Assembly: GCA_944363895.1 (NCBI GenBank)
Contig: CALVVP010000043.1
Coordinates: 1 to 25,200 of the forward strand
Reading direction: 5' to 3'
DNA from: an uncultured Bacilli bacterium
Lineage (GTDB): Bacteria; Bacillota_I; Bacilli_A; RF39; UBA660
DNA length: 25,200 bases
This document shows, piece by piece, positions 1 to 7,522 of the stretch (the stretch's first letter is position 1; every line of letters starts with the position of its first letter). The notes under the pieces were generated by a model. That model did no database searches. It was given only the letters and a program-made list of their open reading frames with translations, and was not told the origin of the DNA. The position numbers and the translations under genes were made by a program.

Positions 1-224
1 AAAAAGAAAATTCAAGAATGAGAGGAAAAGCATCAGTTCTAATTGATGATTGCTTTGCAATTCATGATATTAGAATTATCGAAGGTAATGATGGTTTATT
101 CATAGCTATGCCTAGCCGTCAAAAAGCGAATGGGGAATATCGTGATATAGCTCATCCAATTAACCAAGAAACTCGTAAGATGTTCCAAGATAAAATTTTA
201 GAAGCTTATAGAAATGCTGAATAA
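1..224 (+). CDS. spoVG: SpoVG, septation/RNA-binding regulator (5' truncated)
   Basis: SpoVG is a small conserved regulator of low-GC Gram-positives that binds nucleic acid and influences septation, envelope and stationary-phase genes. The frame is open from the first bases: the residues KENSR stand before the ATG at 18, and KENSRMRGKASV aligns with the start of the family domain (NTDGRMRAIASI in Bacillus subtilis). The true start is therefore outside the window and the ATG at 18 is internal. The central block HDIRIIEGNDGLFIAMPS and the later YRDIAHPIN are close family matches recognised from memory. The protein stops soon after the conserved domain, without the acidic C-terminal tail of the Bacillus protein. 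Stop TAA at 222-224; the next gene starts 32 nt downstream. Confidence 0.93.
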   Translation, partial: KENSRMRGKASVLIDDCFAIHDIRIIEGNDGLFIAMPSRQKANGEYRDIAHPINQETRKMFQDKILEAYRNAE

Positions 225-256
225 GCATTTTTTTGATTATTGAATGGTGGTGAAAG

Positions 257-1078
257 ATGAAAACATTAATTATGCCTTCTAATTTAAAACAAGCCGAATT
301 AAATTGTGATGGGGTAATTATTGGTATTAAGGATTTAAGTATCAATATGCCTGCTTATTTTGAATTGGAAGATTTAAAAAACATCAATAAAGAAATATTT
401 GTCTGTTTAAATAAAAATATGCATAATAGCGATATCGATTATTTAAAAGAAACATTAATTAAATTAAATGATTATAATATTAAAGGGGTCATCTTTTATG
501 ATTTAGCTATTCCTAATTTAGTAAATAAATTGAATTTAAACTATGACTTAGTTTGGAGTCAAGAACACATGACAAATAATTATTACACGATTAATTTCTG
601 GTATGAAAAAAATATTAAATATACTTGGGTATCTAATGATATTACTTTAAGAGAAATGCAAGAAATAAAAGAAAATACTAAAGCTAAATTAATGGTGACT
701 TTATTTGGCTATCTACCTATTTTCGCATCCAAAAGACATTTAGTTAAAAATTATTTAAAAACATTCAATTTGAAAGACGATTCTAAAATAAATTATATGG
801 AAAAAGAAGATAAAATTTATCCTTTAGTCGACGATAAAGAAACTGTCGTTTATACCGATTTTATTTTAGATGGTCTAAAAGAAAAATTATTATTAGACTA
901 TGATTATATCATCTTAAATAGTTTTTTAATTGACGATGATAAATTTAAAAAAGTATTAGATATATTTAACGAAGTAAATAAGGATAATCTAAACCAAAAG
1001 GAAGAACAATTAAATGAATTATTCGATAACTTAAAGAAAGGCTTTTTCTATAATGAAACTGTTTATAAGGTGAAATAG
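257..1078 (+). CDS. U32 peptidase-like protein, TrhP1/YrrN type
   Basis: A 273-residue protein without signal peptide or membrane segment. Its place directly upstream of a full-length U32 protein, with its TAG stop abutting the next ATG, matches the yrrN-yrrO (trhP1-trhP2) pair of B. subtilis, which is involved in prephenate-dependent hydroxylation of uridine 34 in tRNA. It has the alpha/beta-barrel-like alternation expected of a U32 N-terminal domain (for example the strand KGVIFYDLAIPNLV) but no cysteine cluster, as expected for the shorter partner. The start is supported by a GGTGAAAG ribosome binding site just upstream. The family call rests mainly on size, fold-like pattern and operon partner; direct similarity is weaker than for the next gene. 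Confidence 0.7.
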   Translation: MKTLIMPSNLKQAELNCDGVIIGIKDLSINMPAYFELEDLKNINKEIFVCLNKNMHNSDIDYLKETLIKLNDYNIKGVIFYDLAIPNLVNKLNLNYDLVWSQEHMTNNYYTINFWYEKNIKYTWVSNDITLREMQEIKENTKAKLMVTLFGYLPIFASKRHLVKNYLKTFNLKDDSKINYMEKEDKIYPLVDDKETVVYTDFILDGLKEKLLLDYDYIILNSFLIDDDKFKKVLDIFNEVNKDNLNQKEEQLNELFDNLKKGFFYNETVYKVK

Positions 1079-2263
1079 ATGAAACCAGAATTATTAGCTC
1101 CAGCAGGAGATTTAGAAAGATTAAAAATAGCTTGTTTATACGGTGCTGATGCCGTTTATATCGGTGGTTCTTTATTTGGTTTAAGAGCTAATGCTGTTAA
1201 TTTTACCATCGATGAAATAAAAGAAGGTGTAACCTTTGCTCATAAATTAAACAAAAAAGTTTATGTAACTGTCAATATTGTCCTCCACAACAAAGAAGTC
1301 AAATTTTTAATTGACTATTTAAAACAGTTAGATGAAATTGGGGTCGATGCGATTATTGTTAGTGATCCAACTGTTTTAGATTTAGCTAAAAACAATACAA
1401 ATTTAGATATTCATATTTCAACGCAACAATCAACTTTAAACTATGAAGCGGCGGATTATTTAAAAAAATTAGGAGCAACTAGAATTGTTTTAGGACGTGA
1501 GACAAGTAAAAAAGAAATTCAAGAAGTGCAAAAAGTTGGTTTAGAAGTGGAAATATTTATTCATGGGGCGATGTGTGCCAGTTATAGTGGCAGATGTGTT
1601 TTATCGAATTATTTAACTAACCGTGATGCGAATCGTGGTGGTTGTAGTCAAATATGTCGGTGGAATTTTAATTTATTAGATGAAAATAAAAATCTCTTAG
1701 AAGGCGAAAAAGATTTTACTTTTTGTTCTAAAGATTTATCCTTATTAAAACATATTAAAGAAATATGTGAAATGAATGTTACTGCTTTAAAAATCGAGGG
1801 AAGAATGCGTTCGATTTATTATATTGCGACGGTTGTCAGTATTTATCGTAAAGTGATTGATGATATTTATGATGGAAAATATGTATACAATTCTAGGTAT
1901 GAGAATATACTATCAAGAGTAGCTAATCGCGATAGTGTTGTCCAATTTTTCGACGGTAATTATGATGAAAATTGTAATTATTATAATAGTCGAGTTGAAG
2001 TATCTAATCAAGATTTTTTGGGTGTCGTATTAGACTATGATGAAACTAGTAAAATAGCGACAATCGAACAACGAAACTATTTTAAAAAAGGTGATACTGT
2101 CGAGTTCTTTGGTCCACATAATCTAGGAACTACTTATCAAATAAATAAAATATATGATACTGATAATAATTTAATCGATGTTGTAAGACATCCTAAACAA
2201 ATTGTTTATTTAAAAGTTGATTTTCCTTTAAATACTAATGATTTAATGCGTATTAAGAGATAG
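1079..2263 (+). CDS. U32 family peptidase-like tRNA hydroxylation protein, TrhP2/YrrO type
   Basis: This 394-residue protein has the U32 hallmarks: the N-terminal MKPELLAPAGDLERLKIA, the barrel motif GADAVYIGG (about residues 22-30), STQQST (114-119), and the signature HGAMCASYSGRC...GGCSQICRW. The four cysteines C166, C173, C189 and C193 match those that carry an iron-sulfur cluster in characterised U32 proteins (RlhA, TrhP, UbiU family). The C-terminal part looks like the beta-rich domain of the longer members. The likely role is tRNA U34 hydroxylation together with the upstream partner. Translation is probably coupled: GGTGA lies within the end of the upstream gene and its TAG touches this ATG. 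The TAG stop (2261-2263) falls exactly on the left inverted repeat of the adjacent insertion sequence; the last residues (DLMRIKR) still look like a natural end. Confidence 0.9.
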   Translation: MKPELLAPAGDLERLKIACLYGADAVYIGGSLFGLRANAVNFTIDEIKEGVTFAHKLNKKVYVTVNIVLHNKEVKFLIDYLKQLDEIGVDAIIVSDPTVLDLAKNNTNLDIHISTQQSTLNYEAADYLKKLGATRIVLGRETSKKEIQEVQKVGLEVEIFIHGAMCASYSGRCVLSNYLTNRDANRGGCSQICRWNFNLLDENKNLLEGEKDFTFCSKDLSLLKHIKEICEMNVTALKIEGRMRSIYYIATVVSIYRKVIDDIYDGKYVYNSRYENILSRVANRDSVVQFFDGNYDENCNYYNSRVEVSNQDFLGVVLDYDETSKIATIEQRNYFKKGDTVEFFGPHNLGTTYQINKIYDTDNNLIDVVRHPKQIVYLKVDFPLNTNDLMRIKR

Positions 2264-2284
2264 TGTAAAAATGTTTCGGAAAAA
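2261..2284. repeat. Left terminal inverted repeat of the IS
   Basis: Perfect reverse complement of 3816-3839 over 24 bp. It includes the TAG stop codon of the upstream U32 gene at 2261-2263. Confidence 0.9.
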
Positions 2285-3748
2285 CTAATTATAAGCAATA
2301 TTGTGAAGTAGAATAGAAGTAGGATTCTTAGAAGAACGTACAGGTAAATAAGAAATAGACTTATCGAAAAGAGAAAAGTTTATTTCTTTTTCATTGTAAA
2401 TGAAATCATTATCATTACAAGAAGATTTTAAATACAAGTCTAAAATATTAATACCATTTAATTTAGCTTCTTGAAGTTTTAAATAATGTTCAATATTATC
2501 TTTTGAATAACCCTTAGGTCTTGAGCCAAAATGTTCAGCTACACAATGTGAAATATGAGACTCCATTGATGATTTAATATCACAATTTTTCATATTAATA
2601 ATGCTTGTCCAATGTTTAGTAATATAATCTTTATATTCAGTTAGTTTTTCTTTTCTATTATCTGGTTTATTTTCAATCAATTCATCAGCTAATGAGATAA
2701 ATTTTTTCTTATTACATTCTTCATATATGGCTTTTACAAATAGTTTCCTAAGTTCTTTATCAGTAGTCATTCTATTAATTTTTTGTTTAACATGAAACTC
2801 ACAAGTATTTACTACGATATTATTTTTACTATATAATTTAAGTTCGGATTTACCTGAAATAATCCAAGAACCGGTATCACTTAATAAATTAATAGTTTCT
2901 AATTTTTCAAAGTCATATATTTTACAAATTTCATCCATTAAGTCTTTCCAAGGATTTTTAGATGAAGTAATAAATACATGTTTACCTAATAATTCAGTTC
3001 TCCCATTTTTAGTCTTAGCACCAGTAAAAATAACAAAACATTTAGACATAATAAAATGCTTTTTATCTTTATCTTCATCAGGAAGATTAATCTTTCTTAT
3101 TTGTTCATGAATCCATTTTTCATCGGCCATGACATAAAGAGTAGACCCATTTTTAATAGGATCATAATTGATATTATTAACATTAAAATTTTTAATCCAA
3201 TAATAAACAGTTTGCCTTGGAATATCGGGAATATCAGAAGGAGTTAAATTTTTAAGTATATCAAGATTATAAACTAAAGAATTATTGCAAGCTTTATTGG
3301 TATTAGTATTAATAGATTCGTTAATTAATAAACCTCTAATAACTTGATCATAGTTTTTATATTGTTCGAAACCAAATAATTCATCAATAAGAAAGAAACC
3401 ATTTTGTTTATTTTTATCAGTATAATAAGTTCTATTGAAAGATAAAGTACCATAAATAGAGACAATGGTTCTAGGGACATTTTGCTTATTAATATAAAAG
3501 TTTCCTTTACGATAATCAGAATTTAAGAATAATTTATCGATGACATTAATAGCATATATTATAGTATCAATAACAATTTTTTTAATTTTAGAAATTAAGT
3601 TCAAATTAAGTTCAATATATTTAGAAGGAGAAAAACTATAGAATAAATTATCCATAGTTTCTGAAAATAAATTTCTACAATTTTCTAAAAATACATTTTT
3701 TATAATATTTTTTGCTTCATTTTGCATATTTTGTGGTATACTTAACAT
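2285..3748 (-). CDS. UPF0236/ISLre2 family transposase
   Basis: A 487-residue protein. The C-terminal block MESHISHCVAEHFGSRPKGY followed by SKDNIEHYLKL matches the ISLre2 (UPF0236) pattern E-x-x-x-x-H...R-x-K/P-x-G-x-S. Acidic residues at VMADEKWIHE and LLSDTGSWI are placed like the other catalytic-type acids of these transposases. It should cut and join the inverted repeats that flank it. The stop lies just inside the left repeat. The start at 3748 is supported by AAGGAG at 3763-3758 on the same strand, nine bases upstream. The frame has no break. No accessory gene is present, as is usual for this single-gene family. Confidence 0.87.
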   Translation of the reverse strand: MLSIPQNMQNEAKNIIKNVFLENCRNLFSETMDNLFYSFSPSKYIELNLNLISKIKKIVIDTIIYAINVIDKLFLNSDYRKGNFYINKQNVPRTIVSIYGTLSFNRTYYTDKNKQNGFFLIDELFGFEQYKNYDQVIRGLLINESINTNTNKACNNSLVYNLDILKNLTPSDIPDIPRQTVYYWIKNFNVNNINYDPIKNGSTLYVMADEKWIHEQIRKINLPDEDKDKKHFIMSKCFVIFTGAKTKNGRTELLGKHVFITSSKNPWKDLMDEICKIYDFEKLETINLLSDTGSWIISGKSELKLYSKNNIVVNTCEFHVKQKINRMTTDKELRKLFVKAIYEECNKKKFISLADELIENKPDNRKEKLTEYKDYITKHWTSIINMKNCDIKSSMESHISHCVAEHFGSRPKGYSKDNIEHYLKLQEAKLNGINILDLYLKSSCNDNDFIYNEKEINFSLFDKSISYLPVRSSKNPTSILLHNIAYN

Positions 3749-3750
3749 AT

Positions 3751-3805
3751 GAAAGAACTCCTTACTATTTTAGCTTATAATAGTAATTATATCAGAAGTT
3801 CTTTC
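3751..3805 (-). promoter_or_regulatory. Fold-back hairpin and promoter in the transposase leader
   Basis: GAAAGAACT at 3751-3759 is repeated inverted as AGTTCTTTC at 3797-3805, with a nested pair TACTATT (3763-3769) and AATAGTA (3779-3785). In a leftward transcript entering from outside the element these would fold into a long hairpin overlapping the ribosome binding site at 3758-3763. A TATAAT -10 box lies inside it at 3791-3786 (minus strand), so a transcript starting there would lack the outer arm. This resembles the fold-back protection against read-through known for IS10 and IS200; here it is inferred from sequence only. Confidence 0.5.
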
Positions 3806-3815
3806 TTTTTTTATA

Positions 3816-3839
3816 TTTTTCCGAAACATTTTTACACTA
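3816..3839. repeat. Right terminal inverted repeat of the IS
   Basis: Perfect reverse complement of 2261-2284. It ends 17 bp before the -35 box of the promoter for the glycine T-box operon. Confidence 0.9.
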
Positions 3840-3856
3840 TCTTACTACTTTTTTTC

Positions 3857-3885
3857 TTGACTAAAGTAATTAAATATAATAAAAT
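3857..3885 (+). promoter_or_regulatory. Promoter of the glycine T-box operon
   Basis: TTGACT (3857-3862) and TAAAAT (3880-3885) are separated by 17 bp. It lies outside the IS right end, so the operon keeps its own promoter. Expected transcript start is near 3892. Confidence 0.75.
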
Positions 3886-3890
3886 ATAGA

Positions 3891-4011
3891 TGTCAATGTG
3901 ATGACGAAGGTTGGCAACTTCCGAGCAATATTTTAAAGAGTGATTCTATTAGAATAAATAAGGTGGAACCGCGGATAGACCGTCCTTATATTTTCTAATA
4001 GAGTTTTATTT
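3891..4011 (+). ncRNA. Compact T-box riboswitch, glycine type
   Basis: The T-box core AAGGTGGAACCGCGG starts at 3960. Its variable base in the bulge (TGGA) would pair with the U73-CCA end of tRNA-Gly, in keeping with glyS downstream. The competing terminator is clear: CTATTAGAA (3946-3954) and ATAAGG (3958-3963) pair with CCTTAT (3984-3989) and TTCTAATAG (3993-4001), followed by a T-rich run. The region before the T-box is only about 55 nt from the predicted transcript start, too short for a usual Stem I. It contains a small hairpin, GAAG (3906-3909) with CTTC (3918-3921), whose 8-nt loop displays GGCA, a possible Gly GGC specifier. Confidence 0.85.
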
Positions 4012-4027
4012 TAAGGAGATGTTTATA

Positions 4028-4900
4028 ATGAATACACAAAAATTAAAAAGATTTTTATCAAATGATTTCAAACAAGCCACTTTAACAGTAGCTAAAAAAG
4101 ATGATGAATTAATTACTAATTTGTTTTTAAAAGAAAAAAGTGATTTAAAAGGTTCATATATTAGTGTTTATTATGAAGACTTAGATGAACTAAAACAAGA
4201 ACCAAAAAAATTATGTAATTATATGTTAGATAGTTTTTTGGCTAATCATACTGTTGTTGGAATAAGTTATTTTATGAACAATAAATATTTTTATGGCAAA
4301 ACTCGTTTTAATATTATAACAACCGATGGCATTCTTACAATTAATTTAATCGATTGTAACATTCGCGATATTTTTCCTGATTTTATTAGCCGCACTGAAC
4401 CTGCTAAAAGGAAAGGGATTTTGCAAACATTAGCTTGTAAAAAAATCGATGAAAACGGAAAAATAAAAAAACATTTTTTTCTTTCTTTAAACGAAGATAG
4501 TAGAAATATTAAAACTGGATTAGGAAGTTATAATTATAATATCTTTAGTTTCCCGCAAAATGCCCAAATAGTTATTCCAGAAAATGAAAAAGATTTTGTT
4601 ATTAGAATTATTCAAGAAATGTTTAGAATGTATCAAGTGACAGAAAATTGTGTTTTTAAAAAGGAATTAAAGAAAATTCATCAACTAAAAAAACAATTAT
4701 CTTATGCTTTACAAGATAATTTTAAAGATAAATATGAATTAGAAATAGGAAATCTCGTTTTTGATTTTTATGGTGATGAAAGAGCGTTAACTCAAATAGA
4801 ACTAATTGAGGAAGCCATCAAAGGATTAGAAAATGAATTCATAGATTGTCTTACCGAAGAAATTAATGGAAAACAATTAGTTATGAAAAATTATAAATAG
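4028..4900 (+). CDS. Hypothetical protein in the glyS operon
   Basis: I do not recognise this 290-residue protein. It is soluble, lysine-rich and without signal peptide or membrane helix, with a helical, charged C-terminal third (about residues 205-290, rich in Lys/Glu/Leu). The ATG at 4028 is preferred over the in-frame ATG at 4019 because GGAG (4015-4018) touches 4019 but lies nine bases before 4028. It is the first gene after the glycine T-box and ends at the GGAGG of glyS, 12 nt before that start, so it should be induced by uncharged tRNA-Gly together with GlyRS. A role linked to glycine, tRNA or translation is possible from context alone; the sequence gives no catalytic motif I can name. 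Confidence 0.8.
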   Translation: MNTQKLKRFLSNDFKQATLTVAKKDDELITNLFLKEKSDLKGSYISVYYEDLDELKQEPKKLCNYMLDSFLANHTVVGISYFMNNKYFYGKTRFNIITTDGILTINLIDCNIRDIFPDFISRTEPAKRKGILQTLACKKIDENGKIKKHFFLSLNEDSRNIKTGLGSYNYNIFSFPQNAQIVIPENEKDFVIRIIQEMFRMYQVTENCVFKKELKKIHQLKKQLSYALQDNFKDKYELEIGNLVFDFYGDERALTQIELIEEAIKGLENEFIDCLTEEINGKQLVMKNYK

Positions 4901-4912
4901 GAGGAATTTAAA

Positions 4913-6286
4913 GTGGAAGAATTAACAATGGAAAAGTTGGTAAACTTATGCAAGCAGTATGGATTTATCTTTCAAGGAAGTGAAATCTATGGTGGACTAG
5001 CTAATACTTGGGATTATGGTCCTTTGGGCGTAGAACTTAAAAATAATGTAAAAAAAGCCTGGATAAAAAAATTTATTCAAGAAAATCCTTATAATGTATT
5101 AGTTGATTGCGCAATATTGATGAATCCTAAAACTTGGGAAGCAAGTGGTCATATTGCAACATTTAATGATCCACTAATCGACTGTAAACATTGTAAAACA
5201 AGACATCGTGCTGATAAATTGATTGAAGAAAAAGATCATATTGATGCTGGTGGTTTTAATGATGAACAATTAATGAAATATATATATGATCATAACATTG
5301 TTTGCCCTAATTGCGGTAAATTAGATTATACGGATATTCGTAAATTTAATTTAATGTTCAAAACTTTTCAAGGTGTAACTGAAGATAGTAAAAGTACTAT
5401 TTATTTAAGGCCAGAAACAGCTCAAGGAATTTTTGTCAATTTTTTAAATGTTCAAAGAAGTATGCGTTTAAAAATCCCTTTTGGTATCGGACAAATAGGC
5501 AAGAGTTTTAGAAATGAAATCACCCCAGGTAATTTTACTTTTCGGACAAGAGAATTTGAACAAATGGAATTAGAATTTTTCTGTAAACCAGGTACTGAAT
5601 TAGATTGGTTTGATTATTGGAAAAATTATTGTCATAATTGGCTAATTAGTTTAAATTTAAAAAAAGAAAATTTAAGAATGCGTGATCATAAAAAAGAAGA
5701 ATTAAGTCATTATAGTAATGCCACAACTGATTTTGAATATAAATTTCCATTTGGTTGGGGAGAATTATGGGGTGTCGCTTCACGAACAGATTTTGACTTA
5801 AAACAACATCAAAAATATTCTAATCAAAGTATGGAATATTTAGATCCGGAAACTAATGAAAAATATATTCCTTATGTTATTGAACCTTCTTTAGGTTGTG
5901 ATCGTATGGTTTTAACATTTTTATGTGATGCTTATAATTGTGAAACATTAGAAAATGGTGAGACAAGAGAAATAATGAAATTTCATCCATTCTTAGCTCC
6001 TTATAAAGTAGCTGTTTTACCACTTATTAAAAAAGTTCATGCCGAAAAAGCGCAAGAAATTTATAATAATTTAACTAAATATTTTATGGTTAACTATGAC
6101 GAAGCTGGCAATATTGGTAAAAGATATCGCCGAAACGATATTATGGGAACACCTTTTTGTATAACTGTTGATGATAACACAATAAATAACAATACCGTTA
6201 CTTTAAGAGATCGCGATACAATGCAACAAATAACTTTAAATATTGATGAAGTAGTTGCCTATATAAATAAAAAAATAGAATTTTAA
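4913..6286 (+). CDS. glyS: Glycyl-tRNA synthetase, alpha2 single-chain type
   Basis: A class II synthetase of 457 residues that charges tRNA-Gly. The N-terminus carries the GlyRS pattern GFIFQGSEIYGGLANTWDYG (about 17-36). Motif 2 is around residues 199-223 (SFRNEITPGNFTFRTREF), and motif 3 is EPSLGCDRMVLTFL (about 324-337). Four cysteines in CKHC (91-94) and CPNC (131-134) look like a zinc site in the insertion. The C-terminal part (VAVLPLIKK onward) is the anticodon-binding domain. It is the single-chain form, not the separate GlyQ/GlyS subunits of B. subtilis. The start is GTG at 4913 with GGAGG at 4900-4904; the TAG of the upstream gene overlaps that site. Expression is expected to be controlled by the upstream T-box. 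Confidence 0.96.
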   Translation: MEELTMEKLVNLCKQYGFIFQGSEIYGGLANTWDYGPLGVELKNNVKKAWIKKFIQENPYNVLVDCAILMNPKTWEASGHIATFNDPLIDCKHCKTRHRADKLIEEKDHIDAGGFNDEQLMKYIYDHNIVCPNCGKLDYTDIRKFNLMFKTFQGVTEDSKSTIYLRPETAQGIFVNFLNVQRSMRLKIPFGIGQIGKSFRNEITPGNFTFRTREFEQMELEFFCKPGTELDWFDYWKNYCHNWLISLNLKKENLRMRDHKKEELSHYSNATTDFEYKFPFGWGELWGVASRTDFDLKQHQKYSNQSMEYLDPETNEKYIPYVIEPSLGCDRMVLTFLCDAYNCETLENGETREIMKFHPFLAPYKVAVLPLIKKVHAEKAQEIYNNLTKYFMVNYDEAGNIGKRYRRNDIMGTPFCITVDDNTINNNTVTLRDRDTMQQITLNIDEVVAYINKKIEF

Positions 6287-6294
6287 AATGATTC

Positions 6295-6318
6295 AGCAAA
6301 AATTGTTTTTTGCTTTGT
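6295..6318 (+). terminator. Probable terminator after glyS
   Basis: AGCAAAAA (6295-6302) pairs with TTTTTGCT (6307-6314) across a 4-nt loop; only a short T-rich tail follows, so it may be weak. Confidence 0.45.
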
Positions 6319-6346
6319 AAAGTGCGAAAAAAAAATTAAAATATAG

Positions 6347-6375
6347 TTCACAATTTATTTAATTTGTGGTAGAAT
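6347..6375 (+). promoter_or_regulatory. Promoter of sepF-divIVA
   Basis: TTCACA (6347-6352), 17-bp spacer, TAGAAT (6370-6375). The ribosome binding site AAGGAGG (6408-6414) lies eight bases before the sepF ATG. Confidence 0.65.
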
Positions 6376-6422
6376 TATGGTAGTAGTGTGGATAATATCT
6401 ATACAACAAGGAGGAAAAGGGT

Positions 6423-6827
6423 ATGAATATAAAAAAATGGTTTACGAGCGAAGAAACTGATATCTTAAGTGATGGCTTAAATGACCAATATTATAATTTA
6501 AAGGCTAGTGAAGCAGTTGAAGAAGATGGCAGCACCAAATTAGTTTTATTAGAACCACGGGCTTTTTCAGAAACCCAGCAAATTGCTGATCAATTAAAAA
6601 ATCGTAATACAGTAGTCGTTAACTTAAAAAGAGTGACAAGTGAACAAGCTAAAAGAATTGTCGACTTCTTAAGTGGTACCATCTATGCTATTGGTGGCGA
6701 CTTACAAAAAGTTGGTGGTGGTATATTTTTATGCACACCGAATAATGTTAAAGTAAATGGTAAAATAACTGATGAAACAGAAGGTAAGGATATTCACGAT
6801 AATAAAGATATAAATATTGAATGGTAA
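6423..6827 (+). CDS. sepF: SepF, cell division protein
   Basis: SepF binds FtsZ, bundles its filaments and tethers them to the membrane at the division site. The 134-residue protein has the family layout: a short N-terminal segment starting MNIKKWF that can act as an amphipathic membrane anchor, an acidic linker, and the C-terminal core VVVNLKRVTSEQAKRIVDF followed by LSGTIYAIGGDLQKVGGGIFLCTP. The conserved glycines of the dimer interface are present. It starts behind a strong AAGGAGG site and is followed by divIVA after a short gap, as in the ylm-divIVA-ileS region of other Firmicutes. YlmG and YlmH, usually between sepF and divIVA, are absent. Confidence 0.94.
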   Translation: MNIKKWFTSEETDILSDGLNDQYYNLKASEAVEEDGSTKLVLLEPRAFSETQQIADQLKNRNTVVVNLKRVTSEQAKRIVDFLSGTIYAIGGDLQKVGGGIFLCTPNNVKVNGKITDETEGKDIHDNKDINIEW

Positions 6828-6847
6828 ACTAAATTGAGGTGAATCTT

Positions 6848-7306
6848 ATGGAAAAATTCAGCCGCGTCTTAAGAGGCTATGATCCGGATGAAGTAAATAG
6901 TTTTTTAGACAAAGTAATTGCTAAAGTTGAAGCAATGATTAAAGAAATTGATGAAAAAGATAAACAGATAGCCAGTTATAAAACACTAGAAGAGGAAAAT
7001 AAAAAACTAAATGATAAAATTGCCCAATTTTCGCGAATGGAAGAAAATTTAAAAAGAGCAATTTTAATGGCCGAAAAAACTAGTGAACAAATTAGGTTGA
7101 CAGCTTATCAAGAAAGAGATATAATAGTCGGCGATGCCAAGAAAAATGCCAATCGCATTGTCAATGAAGCATTACTTAAAGCTGAAGAAATTGAAAAAGA
7201 AACCGATAATTTAAGAAGAAATATGATCGTGTTTAAAAAACGATTAAGAGAAGCCTTAGAAACACAACTTGAATTAGTTGATGATATTGAAAAAATCGAT
7301 ATATAA
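6848..7306 (+). CDS. divIVA: DivIVA, curvature-sensing polar/septal protein
   Basis: A coiled-coil protein of 152 residues that would recognise curved membrane at the septum and poles and recruit division or growth proteins. The N-terminal motif RVLRGYDPDEVNSFLDKVI (about residues 5-23) is the DivIVA lipid-binding domain (family pattern F-x-R-G-Y-D-x-x-E-V-D-x-F-L). The remainder is a long, heavily charged coiled coil (about 25-145). The start is the ATG at 6848: GAGGTG at 6836-6841 is its ribosome binding site, and a GTG within that site (6839) is in frame but unlikely to be used. Compared with Bacillus DivIVA, the segment before RGYD is shortened and lacks the usual LTPLDI. It lies in the sepF transcript, upstream of ileS. 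Confidence 0.9.
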   Translation: MEKFSRVLRGYDPDEVNSFLDKVIAKVEAMIKEIDEKDKQIASYKTLEEENKKLNDKIAQFSRMEENLKRAILMAEKTSEQIRLTAYQERDIIVGDAKKNANRIVNEALLKAEEIEKETDNLRRNMIVFKKRLREALETQLELVDDIEKIDI

Positions 7307-7328
7307 CAGATGAAAAAGACGGTATATT

Positions 7329-7505
7329 AAATATCTTTTATAGAGAATTAGTGGTTGGTGGAAACTAATAAAGAATTAATATATAGATCACTTTGGATGT
7401 TTTTTATGTAAAAAATAAAGACGGTAACGCGTTATAGTTAAATAAGTAAAAAAGAAAGGTGGTACCGCGGAGATATTTCGCCCTTTAGGTATCATCTTTT
7501 TTGGA
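7329..7505 (+). ncRNA. T-box riboswitch, isoleucine type
   Basis: The T-box core AAGGTGGTACCGCGG is at 7456-7470, and its variable base (TGGT) matches the A73-CCA end of tRNA-Ile. Upstream is a full Stem I: an AGAGAA motif near 7333, the distal GGTTGGTGGAA element (about 7354-7364) and the specifier ATC at 7387-7389 (ATAG-ATC-A). Downstream, CCCTTT near 7481-7486 can pair with AAAGG of the core, and a T-run ends near 7501. Uncharged tRNA-Ile should favour read-through into ileS. I see no convincing separate promoter, so the leader may be transcribed from sepF-divIVA. Confidence 0.92.
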
Positions 7506-7522
7506 TATTACAGGAGGTAATT

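Larger units (their letters stand above)
2261..3839 (-). mobile_element. ISLre2-type insertion sequence (UPF0236 transposase)
   Basis: A complete element of about 1.58 kb bounded by perfect 24-bp inverted repeats at 2261-2284 and 3816-3839, the left end beginning tagtgtaaaaatgtttcgga. The symmetry continues by three further bases on each side (aga / tct), so the exact ends are uncertain. One long leftward gene fills it. I see no 8-9 bp direct repeat of the flanking DNA, so no target duplication can be claimed. The element sits between the trhP-like pair and the glyS operon without breaking a recognisable gene, and its transposase frame is intact, so it may be active. Confidence 0.88.

Noticed and set aside
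2248..3852. Target site duplication around the IS
   Set aside because: The bases just outside the repeats continue the inverted symmetry and do not repeat directly.
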